A stretch of 64,000 nucleotides of DNA from Eutreptiella sp. 'Long Island Sound 2002' (Eukaryota > Euglenozoa > Euglenophyceae > Eutreptiales > Eutreptiaceae): contig CAXIWF010000165.1 in the NCBI GenBank assembly GCA_964036045.1, positions 1 through 64,000 of the forward strand, given 5' to 3'. The notes under the pieces are model-generated. The model was not told where the DNA came from. It was given only the letters and a program-made list of their open reading frames with translations, and did no database searches. The position numbers and the translations under genes were made by a program. Shown here piece after piece: positions 32,113 through 41,225 of the stretch. The stretch's first letter is position 1, and every line of letters starts with the position of its first letter.

Positions 32113-32118
32113 TCACTT
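32103..32118 (-). promoter_or_regulatory. Candidate readthrough stop between ORF1 and ORF2 of element B
   Basis: ORF1 ends CGC-AAG-UGA-CUA (stop at 32115-32113). The 17 codons after it are open in the same frame and lead straight into ORF2. UGA-CUA is a well-known leaky context. I see no long perfect stem directly downstream here, unlike in element A, so the structural part needs RNA folding. A reinitiation model would need a non-AUG start. Confidence 0.5.
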
Positions 32119-34119
32119 GCGTCCGCGATGAGCGGGCCACATGTCGCCCCGTACGGCTCGGCCTTTGTGGGCGCTGGGGTGGACATGCTGGGCTCGCCCT
32201 TGTAGGCGGGGGGAACGACGGAGGGGAGAGGACGTTTGCTCTGTCTTGGCGCGTTTGGCTGGCTGGCTGTGCTCAGGCCGGCGCGAGGGGAGCTCGGTGA
32301 GGGCGCTGGGGCCCACTCTCCAGGGTTCGCCAGGGGAGTTTTTGCCGGACAGGGTGAGTTCCCAGCCGTCAGGGTGTTGGAGCTGACGCTGCTGGTGTGC
32401 GGCGAACAAGGAGGCGTGGACGGCGGCGGACACCACTGCTATGCCCCACCCACGCCTGCTGTCATGGGGGGTGACATACACGGGTGTGCCCAGGGTGAGG
32501 GTGAGAGCCGCTGCCATGGACTCTTGGTCTTTGCTGTGGAGGCCCGTGATGCGGACCGTGGGGGGGCTCTGTGCGGTTATGGTCGCTGCCTGGGAAGGGG
32601 CCGTTGCGAGGAGTGACGGCGTGTGGAGGGCTGTGGCAAGCGGGGCAGAGGGAGGCTGAGGGTGCTGTGTGATGGGAGGCGCTGCCGCGTGACCTGGGGG
32701 TGGGGGGGCAGTCAAGCCCGCCAGGAACCAATCGCAATTGGTGGAATCTGGGGCCAGGGGTAGTAGCTGTTGGACTTTGTCCTGCAACAGTCGGAAGTCA
32801 GCTGACGTGGTGAGGCAGGTGGGCTGGCACAGCTGGTGGATGCCCCGCCGGAAGGAGGCGGCGTCGGTGACGGATTGCAGCGCTGCGTACGCGGTGAGGG
32901 GGAAGGCCGGGGTGGCCGCTACTTGCAGCGCCACTGAGGTCCAGTTGACCCCAGGGCGATCCGCATTGGCCGTGATGTGCGGCTGGATGGCCAGCAGGGC
33001 TGCGTCACGCGCTGCGGACCCGGTGGCGGTCCCAAACTTGGTGGCCACGGCGGAGCACAGGCGCTCCATCTCGGGGCGCATGCGGTGCTTGTTGGCCTCT
33101 GGGCATTGCAGCCAGGCGTTTTTGGCGGCGGTCACCAGGAGCGTAGCGCTGGTCGCGAGGTTGAGGAGCTAGTGTGCCTTTGGGGGGACGTGGAGGTCGC
33201 GCACGATGATAAGGATGGCGCCCGCTACGTGCGTCGGGAACTCGTTCGAGGCCGTCCATGAGGGCCAGGATGTCCTGGGATCCGGATTGCGGGGCCTGGT
33301 CGAGGAACTGTTCCCAGGAGGGGAGGGAGCTGCCCGCGGGTAGGGGGTCAGGCGCCCTGGCCACGTTAGGTGCCGCTGGAGGGGCAGCCGGGAGGCCTGC
33401 GGCGGCGCGGGCCTTGGTTTCGGCTGCGGTGAGGACCGTGATGGCGGTGGGGAAGGTGATGGCCCTTTCTCGCTCTCGGGAGCGGAGCTCTTGGTACCAC
33501 AGCTGGGCACTGATGGGGCAGGGGGCCGGGCGAGTGACCGGGGGGCTCCCGGGGCCTGGTGCCGGGTCGGTGACCGTCTGGGGTTGGGGGCAGCGGAGGG
33601 GGTGTCCCGTGTGCTGGGCTGCCCAAGTGGACAGCCAGTGGAGCAGCGGGACTCGCAGGATGACCGGCTTGACTTGCCTGATCAACGCGAGGGTTTCGAG
33701 CAGCGCCCTGAAACCCATGGATCTGACGGGGGCGTCTCCAAAGGGGGTGCAGTGCTGCGCGGCCGCCCGTACTACATCATGGCGCTGGCCTCGGTGGCGC
33801 CTGCAGCCCAGTCCAGCAGTAACTCCATACAGGCCCTGTAGGAGAGCCAGGATCCGGAGAGGTGCTCCTCGAGGCAGCTCTGCTCCGCCGGCAACAGCTG
33901 GCGAGTCAGGCTCCACCACCAGAGCATGATGGAGGCGGACAGGACGGATTTCTGCAAGTCTATGTCGAAGACGTCTACGCGACCGGCGTGATGACGAGCC
34001 GCGATGAGGAGGGTGCCGGGCTGGGGGTTATGGGAGATGGAGAGCAGCGGCCAGGCGTCGGCGCATCCGAGTTGGTCGCGCTGCTCATCCTGGGAGAGCT
34101 GTGTGAACGCAGCAGCCAT
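32113..34119 (-). pseudogene. Element B ORF1, Gag-like, broken by two compensating frameshifts and one TAG
   Basis: The ATG at 34119 has a good eukaryotic context (CCCACCATGGC) and starts MAAAFTQLSQDEQ. The first frame runs to a TAG at 33772. Convincing protein continues one base off from about 33790 to 33250 (MGFRALLETLALIRQ, WYQELRSRERE, DILALMDGLE), then returns to the first frame (EFPTHVAGAILIIVRDL). An in-frame TAG at 33171-33169 follows. The rest (to 32113) is open: a helical block, a segment VRITGLHSK...YVTPHDSRRGWGIAVV like the possible RRM-like part of A's ORF1, and a basic tail with KRAKTEQTSSPLRRSPR. The two shifts cancel, so start, end and ORF2 share one frame. Assembly errors in homopolymers are a possible cause. 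Confidence 0.7.
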
Positions 34120-34327
34120 GGTGGGAATCCTGCAGGGATGGGAACGCAGGACGCTGGACGTGAGTGCTGTGGGAGAACGGTTTACGCGGCGATCAGGGAT
34201 CCCACGCCACGCAGGCGGTGATGTCGGTGTGCTCGTCCCCATGCGGATGCGCAGCGTCTCGCTGGCGATCTGACAGGGGAGAGCACTAGGCAGGGGTTGC
34301 AGGGGGGGCAGGGAGGGAGTGCAGGCA

Positions 34328-34510
34328 CCTCACCCCGGGCTGTTGGTGCTGCCCCTGCTCCATGCCTCAAGGGGGGGGGGGGGCTCACCCCGGGCTGTTG
34401 GCCCCGTCCCCGTGATTGCTGGGGGGTGGGGTCACCTCACTTCAGGCTGTCGGAGTCCTGGTCGCGTCGTGTATGGTGTCCGGCCGCCTCACCCCGGGCT
34501 GTTGGTGGCC
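34328..34510 (-). repeat. About 53-bp tandem repeats in the 5' region of element B
   Basis: Four copies of the block CCTCACCCCGGGCTGTTGG (one as CCTCACTTCAGGCTGTCGG) start near 34328, 34382, 34434 and 34488. The sequence between them has diverged. They sit upstream of ORF1, like the longer repeats in A's 5' region. A promoter-monomer role is a guess. Confidence 0.7.
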
Positions 34511-34780
34511 TTGGTGTTGGGGGGGGGGGGGTGCTCGGTATTTCGGGAAGGCGCTTTTGTTGTGCGTTGGGGGCCATGTCGTTTCATGGCCCAGGGCACA
34601 TGGGGATGAGTCCCAACTCTTGCCCCCGGTGGTTCTTGTGTCTGTGGGGGGGAGGGGGGTTGCGAAGCTTGCAGGTTTTGATGGTGGACCTTGGAATGGG
34701 GGGGGGGGCGGTCCGTAGAGGGTGAGCTGGCCTCCATGGCAAAACCCAGCGCGCCTTCTCGCTGGGGAACCACCGCCGTG

Positions 34781-35969
34781 GCAGGGCAGGGGGGCAGGGC
34801 AGGGGGGCAGGGCAGGGGGGCAGGGCAGGGGGCAGGGCAGGGGGGCAGAGCAGGGGGGCAGGGCAGGGGGCCAGAGCAGGGGGGCGGGGCAGGGGGGCAG
34901 GGCAGGGGGGCAGGGCAGGGGGGCAGGGCAGGGGGGCAGGGCAGGGGCAGGGCAGGGCAGGGGGCAGGGCAGGGGGGCAGGGCAGGGGGGCAGGGCAGGG
35001 GAGGCAGGGGGGGGGGCAGGGGGCAGGGCAGGGGGGCAGGGCAGGGGGGCAGGGGGGCAGGGGGCAGGGCAGGGGGGCAGGCAGGGGGGCAGGGCAGGGG
35101 GGCAGGGCAGGGGGGCGGGGCAGGGGGGCAGGGCAGGGGGGCAGGGCAGGGGGGCCGGGGCAGGGGGGCAGGGCAGGGGGGCGGGGCAGGGGGGCAGGGC
35201 AGGGGGGCAGGGCAGGGGGGCAGGGCAGGGGGGCAGGGCAGGGGGGCAGGGCAGGGGGGCAGGGCAGGGGGGCGGGGCAGGGGGGCAGGGCAGGGGGGCA
35301 GGGCAGGGGGGCAGGGCATGGGGGGGGGGGGGGGGGGGCAGGGGGGCAGGGCAGGGGGGCAGGGCACGGGGGCAGGGCAGGGGGGCAGGGCATGGGGGGG
35401 GGGGGCAGGGGGGCAGGGCAGGGGGGCAGGGCACGGGGGCAGGGCAGGGGCGGGGCAGGGGCAGGGGAGGCCAGGGGGCGGGGCAGGGGGGCAGGGGAGG
35501 GGGCAGGGGGGCAGGGCAGGGGGGGGGCGGGGCAGGGGCAGGGAGGGCAGGGCAGGGGGGCAGGGCAGGGGGGCAGGGCAGGGGGGCAGGGCAGGGGGGC
35601 AGGGCAGGGGGGCGGGGCAGGGGGGCGGGGCAGGGGGGCAGGGCAGGGGGGCAGGGCAGGGGGGCGGGGCAGGGGGGCAGGGCAGGGGGGCAGGGCAGGG
35701 GGGCAGGGCAGGGGGGCAGGGCAGGGGGGCAGGGCAGGGGGGCAGGGCAGGGGGGCAGGGCAGGGGGGCAGGGCAGGGGGCAGGGCAGGGGGGCAGGGCA
35801 GGGGGGCAGGGCAGGGGGGCAGGGCAGGGGGGCAGGGCAGGGGGGCAGGGCAGGGGGGCAGGGCAGGGGGGCAGGGCAGGGGGGCAGGGCAGGGGGGCAG
35901 GGCAGGGGGGCAGGGCAGGGGGGCAGGGCAGGGGGGCAGGGCAGGGGGGCAGGGCAGGGGGGCGGGGCA
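34781..35969. repeat. 13-bp minisatellite GGGGGGCAGGGCA, right part
   Basis: About 90 units of the same repeat as at 25910-26292, with local variants (GGCGGGGC, GCACGGGGGC, lost G or CA). It begins directly at the 5' end of element B and runs to within ten bases of the predicted C2 exon at 35978. The very long Pro/Ala/Cys-rich or Gly/Arg-rich open frames across it are repeat artefacts. Confidence 0.95.
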
Positions 35970-35977
35970 CGCAGGAC

Positions 35978-36153
35978 ACACTTGTCGTCGTCCCCGAATC
36001 CCGACGGGAACACTTTGATGACCAGGCCCCCGGCAGGTCAGCGCCGTCCTCGCGCACGATGGGCAGGGGCAGCTCGTCCGGCTCGGTCCCCACGCAGGCC
36101 AGGGGCAGTGTGCTCCGCCCCAGCAGCCGCGGCTCCCCCGGGTCCGCGTACAC
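35978..36153 (-). CDS. Exon for the C-terminal part of a C2 domain, with a one-base lesion in a G run
   Basis: Minus strand: acceptor TGCGCGCAG at 36154, then VYADPGEPRLLGRSTLPLAC... to REDGADLPG. The end of the domain (LVIKVFPSGFGDDDK) is one base out of frame. One extra G in the five-G run at 36031-36027 would join the two. The pattern LLGRSTLPL ... LPIVREDG ... GLVIKVF is the last third of a phospholipase C-type C2 domain and follows naturally on the exon at 39391-39495. The donor is unclear: GTCCTG at 35977 keeps phase 0 if the lost base is counted, and GTGTGT at 35981 is the alternative. The 13-bp minisatellite follows almost at once. Confidence 0.7.
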
Positions 36154-36202
36154 CTGCGCGCAGGGGGGGCAATGGCATGCCCAGCGCCCGCCCCCCCCCC
36201 CC

Positions 36203-36538
36203 CGTGTGACATTCCGTCGGGTCGCTGTTTCTTTACAGGGCCCTGGACAGTCACCCGTTCTTCCCTTCGCACGCTGCGTCGGGTCGCTGCGTTCTGTCGG
36301 CCGCTGCGGCCGGTGCTCCCGCTGGTGTCGTTTCCGCGTTCGCGGAGCCCAGTCGTTGGTGTGCCGGGGCTGTGCTGGATGTGGCGGGATGTGCCGTTTG
36401 CGCGTCAGCGGCGCCCAATAATTGGCGTATTGAGGATGTGCTGGTTGTTGCCGGGGTCGTTTGACTGTTTTTGCTGTCCACACACCTCTGTCCACAGGCC
36501 GTCCATAGCCTGCCTCCCTGTGTTTCTGTGCGGCCCAG
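36203..36538 (-). repeat. Dispersed repeat family 1, copy 3 (long)
   Basis: Begins GTGTGACATTCCGTCGGG after a run of about 14 C. It is homologous throughout to 24085-24425, with scattered substitutions. It lies in the intron between the second and third C2 exons. Confidence 0.88.
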
Positions 36539-39390
36539 GTGCCCTGTTCCTCCACGCGCTGTCCGGGCCATCCACCATATGTCCTTTTCCCCCTCATGGC
36601 TGGTCTGCCCCTGATGGGCTCCCGCTCCTGTTGTGCAAACAGCCCATCTGGGCTGCGGGAGACACCCCCCACCTGATGCCGGTGGAGCAGGGGTTGCCCT
36701 GGCACCCGGTAGCGACGGGGCTGGCTGGCCAAGCCATCCCCTTTATTGTCGCTGCCTCCCATGCGCACGCTCCACCATCCGCTCCATTCTGGTTCCCTGT
36801 TCCCGCTGTTCTGGTTGCCTCTCCTGCCTTGCTGTGCCCGTCCCCCTTGTCTGCTGTGCTCGCCCTTGTCCCTCTTGGTGTGGCTCCCGCGTTCTGTGTG
36901 TCTGTGTTGCTCCTCCCCCTGTCTGGTGGCGCTCCTGGGTGCCCATGTCGCGCACCCCCTCCTGTCCTACCCGCCTGCCCCCCCGTACGAGGATTTCACA
37001 TCTCCATACGACGTGGACTGTCCCGTGCGCGGTTGGCTGGTCACGGCCCTGTTGCCACCCCCGTGGCGGGCAGGCGCAGCCCCCGCCCTTGTGGAGTATG
37101 TGGGCACCTTGTAGAGGGAGGCGTGGGACCGGCCCCTATGCCCCCCCCCCCCACACCCCCCCCGGGGGCACGGTGGAGGTGCAGGGGTGTGGGGGATGCC
37201 CCCGGGGGGTGGGCTAACGTGCAAATGCCGGGGGAGGGGGGGGGGGGGGGCAGGGGCCGTTGTCCAACACCCGCCCGCCCCCGTCTTCGCAGGGGCTCTT
37301 TGGGCCGGCCTCCGAAAGGATCGGTCATGTCATGCTGCACCCCCTGGGGTCGTTGGGGTCTGCGGTCACAAGGCGCCGGGCTCCAGGAACAGGGCGTTGA
37401 GGGGGATCGGAGGGGCACCGACGTGTGCGTGTGGGTGGGTGGGTGTCCGAATGGGCGTTGATCTGGGGTGGGCCGTTGTGGCGTTGGGGCGGGCCTTTGT
37501 GTGCCTGCGCTAAAGTAGGGACACCCGTGAGACGGCGCGCTGGCCCGCCTTGACTGGTACCCCTTGCAGTGGGGGGGGGGGCTACGTGGCGGTGAAGGAA
37601 GAGCGGCCATGTGGCCGTAGGAGATCCGGTGACGCTCCGACCGGGCGTTGGGCCGGGGTTTGGGTGGGTGTCCTACATTGCGTTTGGTGGGGGGGGGGGG
37701 GGGGGGCGTTGGGCGCTGCGGTTAGACGTGCGTCGCTGCAGATCCGCAGAAGAAGGAGGGATGTGCTGTACCACCAGCCCACCCTTGTAATCCCCCCCCT
37801 GAAGTCACGCCGGTCCCCCCACGGGGGGGGGGGGGGGGGACGGTCACCAAGTGACGCCCCCCCCCCCCCCCAACCCCAGTTCCAGTGTAACCTAAAGAAA
37901 CTTTTTCTTCGGTGCCTTCGGCGCCTGGTGTTTTGTGTGCTTTTTGGGCCAAGTGACGGTCTCCCCCCATTGGGGGGGGTGGGGGATTGCAGGGGGTGGG
38001 GGATTACAAGGGGGGGAGGGGGTAGCTGCGTGTGTGTGGGGGTGTGTGTCCTTATGTTGGACGTGCAAGCGGCAGCTCAGGGGTGGAAGAGTGGTCCACT
38101 GGGGACTGCGGGGCAGGTACCGCATGTGCAGGTCATTGCAGGATGGGTCCTGCCCACTCCACACGTTTGGGGGGGGCCTCCGGGCACAACGCAAAGGGAA
38201 GGCGGCGACATTCAGGCGTTTCAGGGTGCGCATTGATACCCCTGCTGATCCATGGGATACCACGCCCCAAACCACGCAACACAACACGTCCCCCCTGCAT
38301 CGCCTTCATACCATCCCCCGATGCTGCGGAAGAGACCGGCACTGCAACACAAATCGAAACCGGGAGCCGCGTACAGAAGCACCGCCAGCGCCGACAAGAA
38401 CGTGTTGGGCACTTGGTGGCACACGTTAGAGGGCCCCCAGCGCCATCGTTGTTGGTGCGCGAACTGCACGGCTGATCACTCAGTGACTTTCAAGAGAGAG
38501 ACGTGGGCTCACTCACTGCATTCCGCCTTTACCCAAACCTTCTCACACACAGAACCGGCGGTTCGTCCAACAACGAACGGCCCTTGGGCACGCCGTGTGG
38601 CCTCGGGTGATGTGACGGGGCCACTCGACCCCCCCCCCTCCCACACACACCACTGGACCGCAACACACGCAAGTGGCCCGCCTCATGCCCCGGGCGCCGG
38701 CCACACACACCGCACGCACCCAAGAACAGCGCCCAGAAAGGGGGGGGGCTGCATTGCACATCGGGGCACGTGGGTCCACATGCCGCACCGCGTGGGCAAA
38801 GGGGGTGCGTGGCCGGTGGGAAGTGCGAGCGACCCCCGGCGGAGGCGCGGGCGGCCGCCGGGCCCGTGTGTGCGGCCGCCGGACAAACGGCCGGCAACCG
38901 CCGGCAAAGGGCAGGCGGCCGCCGCTGGACGATCGTGAACGGCGACCGGCAAAGTGCGCCGGAGAATCCGAAGAAGCGGCTGAGAGAAGGTCGGCACCGA
39001 CCGGAAGAGGGCGGGGGGGGGGGGGGGGGGTGGCCGGAACAAGCGCTGGCTGCGGCACGGCCCCCGAAAATGTTGGCCCGGCTGTGGCCGGCCGGCCGTC
39101 CAAAATGGCCCTAACTCGGTCCAGGCGCGGCGAAATGGGCCATCGGAGCCGGGCCTACGAGCGCTACGATAGTGTCCGCCGCGCGGATTGGCTACAAGTG
39201 CACGCGGCCCCCGGAAGTCGCGATCTGTTGCACTTTGTGGCCTCCGCCGCCTGCCCGGCCCGCCCCCTTCCCCGGCCCGGCCTTGGGGGTCCGTTTGACG
39301 CGGATGTGGGAGCGCGCGGCGGCCCCGCAGGCCGTGTCACCCCTGCCCCCCCCCCCCCCCGTCGCGTCCCGGGTCCCTGGGCCCACACAC
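36539..39390. other. Rest of the 3.2-kb intron between C2 exons 2 and 3; no gene called
   Basis: GC-rich with many G/C runs (for example near 37150, 37700, 37830 and 39010). Open frames on both strands are unbroken for hundreds of bases only because of composition. A small A/T-rich patch at about 37890-37935 has GGTGCCTTCGGCGCC, similar to the hairpin at 22906. Nothing here shows a domain or good paired splice signals. Confidence 0.5.
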
Positions 39391-39495
39391 CTCCATCTCC
39401 ACGGCCTCCGCGGCGATCTCCGACGGCGTCACGTTCCATTCGAAGGCCTCGCTCCAGGTCGGGTACAGCGCCTTGAACCGGACCTGACTTGTGGA
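39391..39495 (-). CDS. Exon for the middle of a C2 domain, 35 codons
   Basis: Minus strand: acceptor GCGTCGCTCTCTCAG at 39496, 105 open bases in phase 0, donor GTGTGT at 39390. The peptide has STSQVRFKALYPTWSEAF, then EWNVTPSEIAAEAVEME. The spacing of T/S...V...A.YP.W.E.F.W.V...E.A...VEV is the core of a C2 domain of the phospholipase C type (strands 3 to 5). It joins in frame to 41013-41225 upstream and 36153 downstream, where VYADPGE supplies the next Ca-loop region. Confidence 0.78.
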
Positions 39496-41012
39496 CTGAG
39501 AGAGCGACGCAGAGAGGGACGGGGGTTGGGGGGCGGGCTTTCAACTCCGGAGGGGGCGGGGGGGGCGAGGGTCGATACAGCCCCTCTGGCTAGGCCCCCC
39601 GCCCCCTCCACCAAAACGAGGGGGCAATTGACCCCCCCCCCCCAATCCAGGCGTCGGCGTTAGCCGCAGAAAATGGGGGGGAATGGAGGAAAATGGGGGG
39701 GAAATGGGGGGAAATGGGGAAATGTGAGGAAGTGCCAAAAGTACGTAGTGGGAAACGCAGAAAAAAAGTGTGAAATTCGTAGGAAATTGGATAAAAGTCG
39801 GAGAAAAAGGAGACAATTTGGGACAAATTACCCACGTTTCCCTGTCCCATTGTCCCCGTTTTTCCACAGCCTTGCCACCTTTCCCTCAGGGGCCTTTCAT
39901 GAATTTGCGAGCCGGACTGGCCGATTGGGAAAATGGAAAACTTCTGAAAAGCCGACAATCGCCGATGTTTGGGCTAGCGCCGAGGCTTGAAAATCCTACC
40001 GAGACTGACCCCCCGGGCCCCGGAGGTAACCCGGACCCAAAATTCAGCAGAAAACGAAAATGGGATTCTTGTACAATTTTCAGACTCAGCGCGTCGCGGG
40101 GGTTCACCAAAAGTCATCATTTGCCTCGGATTTGGTAAAAAAAACGGACCATTTCAATGCCCGAGTTCATAATAAGTGATCAAGGGTCCCGTCACTTGAG
40201 CCCCTTTCCCGAACCCCCCCCCCTCAGTTTTCGCGTGTTTAGGGGGTGCCCCCCCCCCACCCCCCCCCTCTCCCGGAGTTGAAAACCCGACCTCCCCGGG
40301 GCTGGGGGGGGGGGGGGGGGTGGCAGAGGAAGCGGCGTTGGATGGTGCGGTGCACCGCCTTCCCCTTGCGTGCAGCGTTCAATCGGAGCACCCGTTTGTC
40401 GGGCTGTTTGTGTCGATGACTTCTGCTGTGGCCTGGGTCTGGCAGACATTCGTGAGTGCTGCTCAGAGTGATGCACGACACACCCAATGGGCCGTCCTCG
40501 GTCATGGCTTTGTGTGGGTGTGTGGCGGGGGGGGGGGGCGCAGGGCTGTCATTCAGGGGACCAAAGACAAGGGGTCGTAACGCCGATCACGGGGACGCTC
40601 TCTGCGTCATGGTCAAGATATGGGCACGACGCAAGACCACAGAAGCGGTGTTGAACAGTGGGCGGCGGTTGGCGGCGGTTGGCGGTTGTTGGCGGTTGGC
40701 GGTTGTTGGCGGTTGCCGGCGGTTGGCGGTTGTTGGCGGTTGCCGGCGGTTGGCGGTTGGCGGTTGTTGGCGGTTGGCAGTCCTTAAGGTCCGTCCTTAC
40801 CACAAAAACATGATTGTTTTTCAAGGACAGCTCCGCGGGGATTTGGGGGGGGGGGGGTGAGGCAGGAGGTATGGGGGGTCAATGCTCCGGTGGTTTAGGC
40901 CCCAAAATTGCCAAAAAAACAACGAAACGAAGCAACGCGGAGGCGCTGCCGAGGCCGGCGGGCCTTCCGTGCCGCCCTGCACATCCCCCGGGCCAGGCCC
41001 CCCCCCCCATAC
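39496..41012. other. Intron between C2 exons 1 and 2, with repeat family 2 copy 2 inside
   Basis: The ends are GTATGG (41012) and CTCTCAG (39496) on the minus strand. Contents: a purine simple repeat (AAATGGGGGG-like) at about 39670-39726; an A/T-richer stretch at 39730-40170 unlike its surroundings; G/C runs at 40210-40320; and dispersed repeat family 2 copy 2 at about 40573-40822, with a GGCGGTT core at 40660-40780. Confidence 0.6.
40573..40822. repeat. Dispersed repeat family 2, copy 2
   Basis: AAGGGGTCGTAACGCC, CGCTCTCTGCGTCATGGTCA and GGGCACGACGCAA match 25540-25790 in order. The core is a run of GGCGGTTGGCGGTTGTT units, longer than in copy 1. The tail is GGCAGTCCTTAAGG. Confidence 0.85.
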
Positions 41013-41225
41013 CTCTTGGCCGGCGCAGGAGAGCTTCACGAACACGTCCGCGGGGCTGCCCCCCAGGCCCAGGCCGGCACCGCTGCAGAGCTGCACAGTG
41101 ATCGTGGGCTCGGAGCTCCGGGGGTCCGGGAGCGAGAACAGCACCGCGCGGCTCCGCCGGCGGGCGGCCGGCGCGACGGGCGGCCCCAACGCCCCGAAGT
41201 TCAGCGCCTTCAGCTCCAAATGGAC
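41013..41225 (-). CDS. Exon for the N-terminal part of a C2 domain, 71 codons
   Basis: Minus strand: acceptor CGCCCGCCCTCGCAG at 41226, 213 open bases in phase 0, donor GTATGG at 41012. The peptide starts VHLELKALNFGALG, has a Pro/Arg linker, then SSEPTITVQLCSGAGL (strand 1) and ADVFVKLSCAGQE (strand 2, with the Asp of the first Ca loop). The next exon continues the fold. C2 domains bind phospholipids, often with Ca2+; this one is most like those at the C-terminus of phospholipase C, but I see no catalytic X or Y box in the window. The acceptor shows that at least one exon lies upstream, beyond the 28-bp satellite unless a small exon was missed. Confidence 0.75.

Larger units (their letters stand above)
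26293..34780 (-). mobile_element. Non-LTR retrotransposon B (APE-RT-RNase H type), about 8.49 kb
   Basis: Read on the minus strand: 5' region with short tandem repeats (34780-34120), damaged ORF1 (34119-32113), intact ORF2 (32112-26767), 474-base 3' UTR and an AACC-rich tail. It is related to A in domain order, RT signature (DWDES, DDRR) and identical spacing of the C-terminal zinc finger, but too diverged to be a recent copy. Both flanks are the same 13-bp minisatellite, with a 13-base identical repeat at the two ends. It lies in the same orientation as the split host gene, between the predicted C2 exons and the next exons. Confidence 0.85.

Noticed and set aside
32113-32115. UGA reassigned as a sense codon in this organism
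   Set aside because: Both ORF2s end in UGA, and none occurs inside 1765 open codons of B, so UGA behaves as a stop here.
34442-36768. Very long Pro/Ala/Cys-rich and Gly/Arg-rich frames on both strands
   Set aside because: They are produced by the 13-bp minisatellite (period 13, so all three frames recur every 39 bases) and overlap the better supported C2 exon in other frames.
38252-38938. Plus-strand frame of 228 codons (NVLGTWWHTLEGPQRHRCW)
   Set aside because: No recognised domain or paired splice signals, and it is inside the intron between C2 exons.
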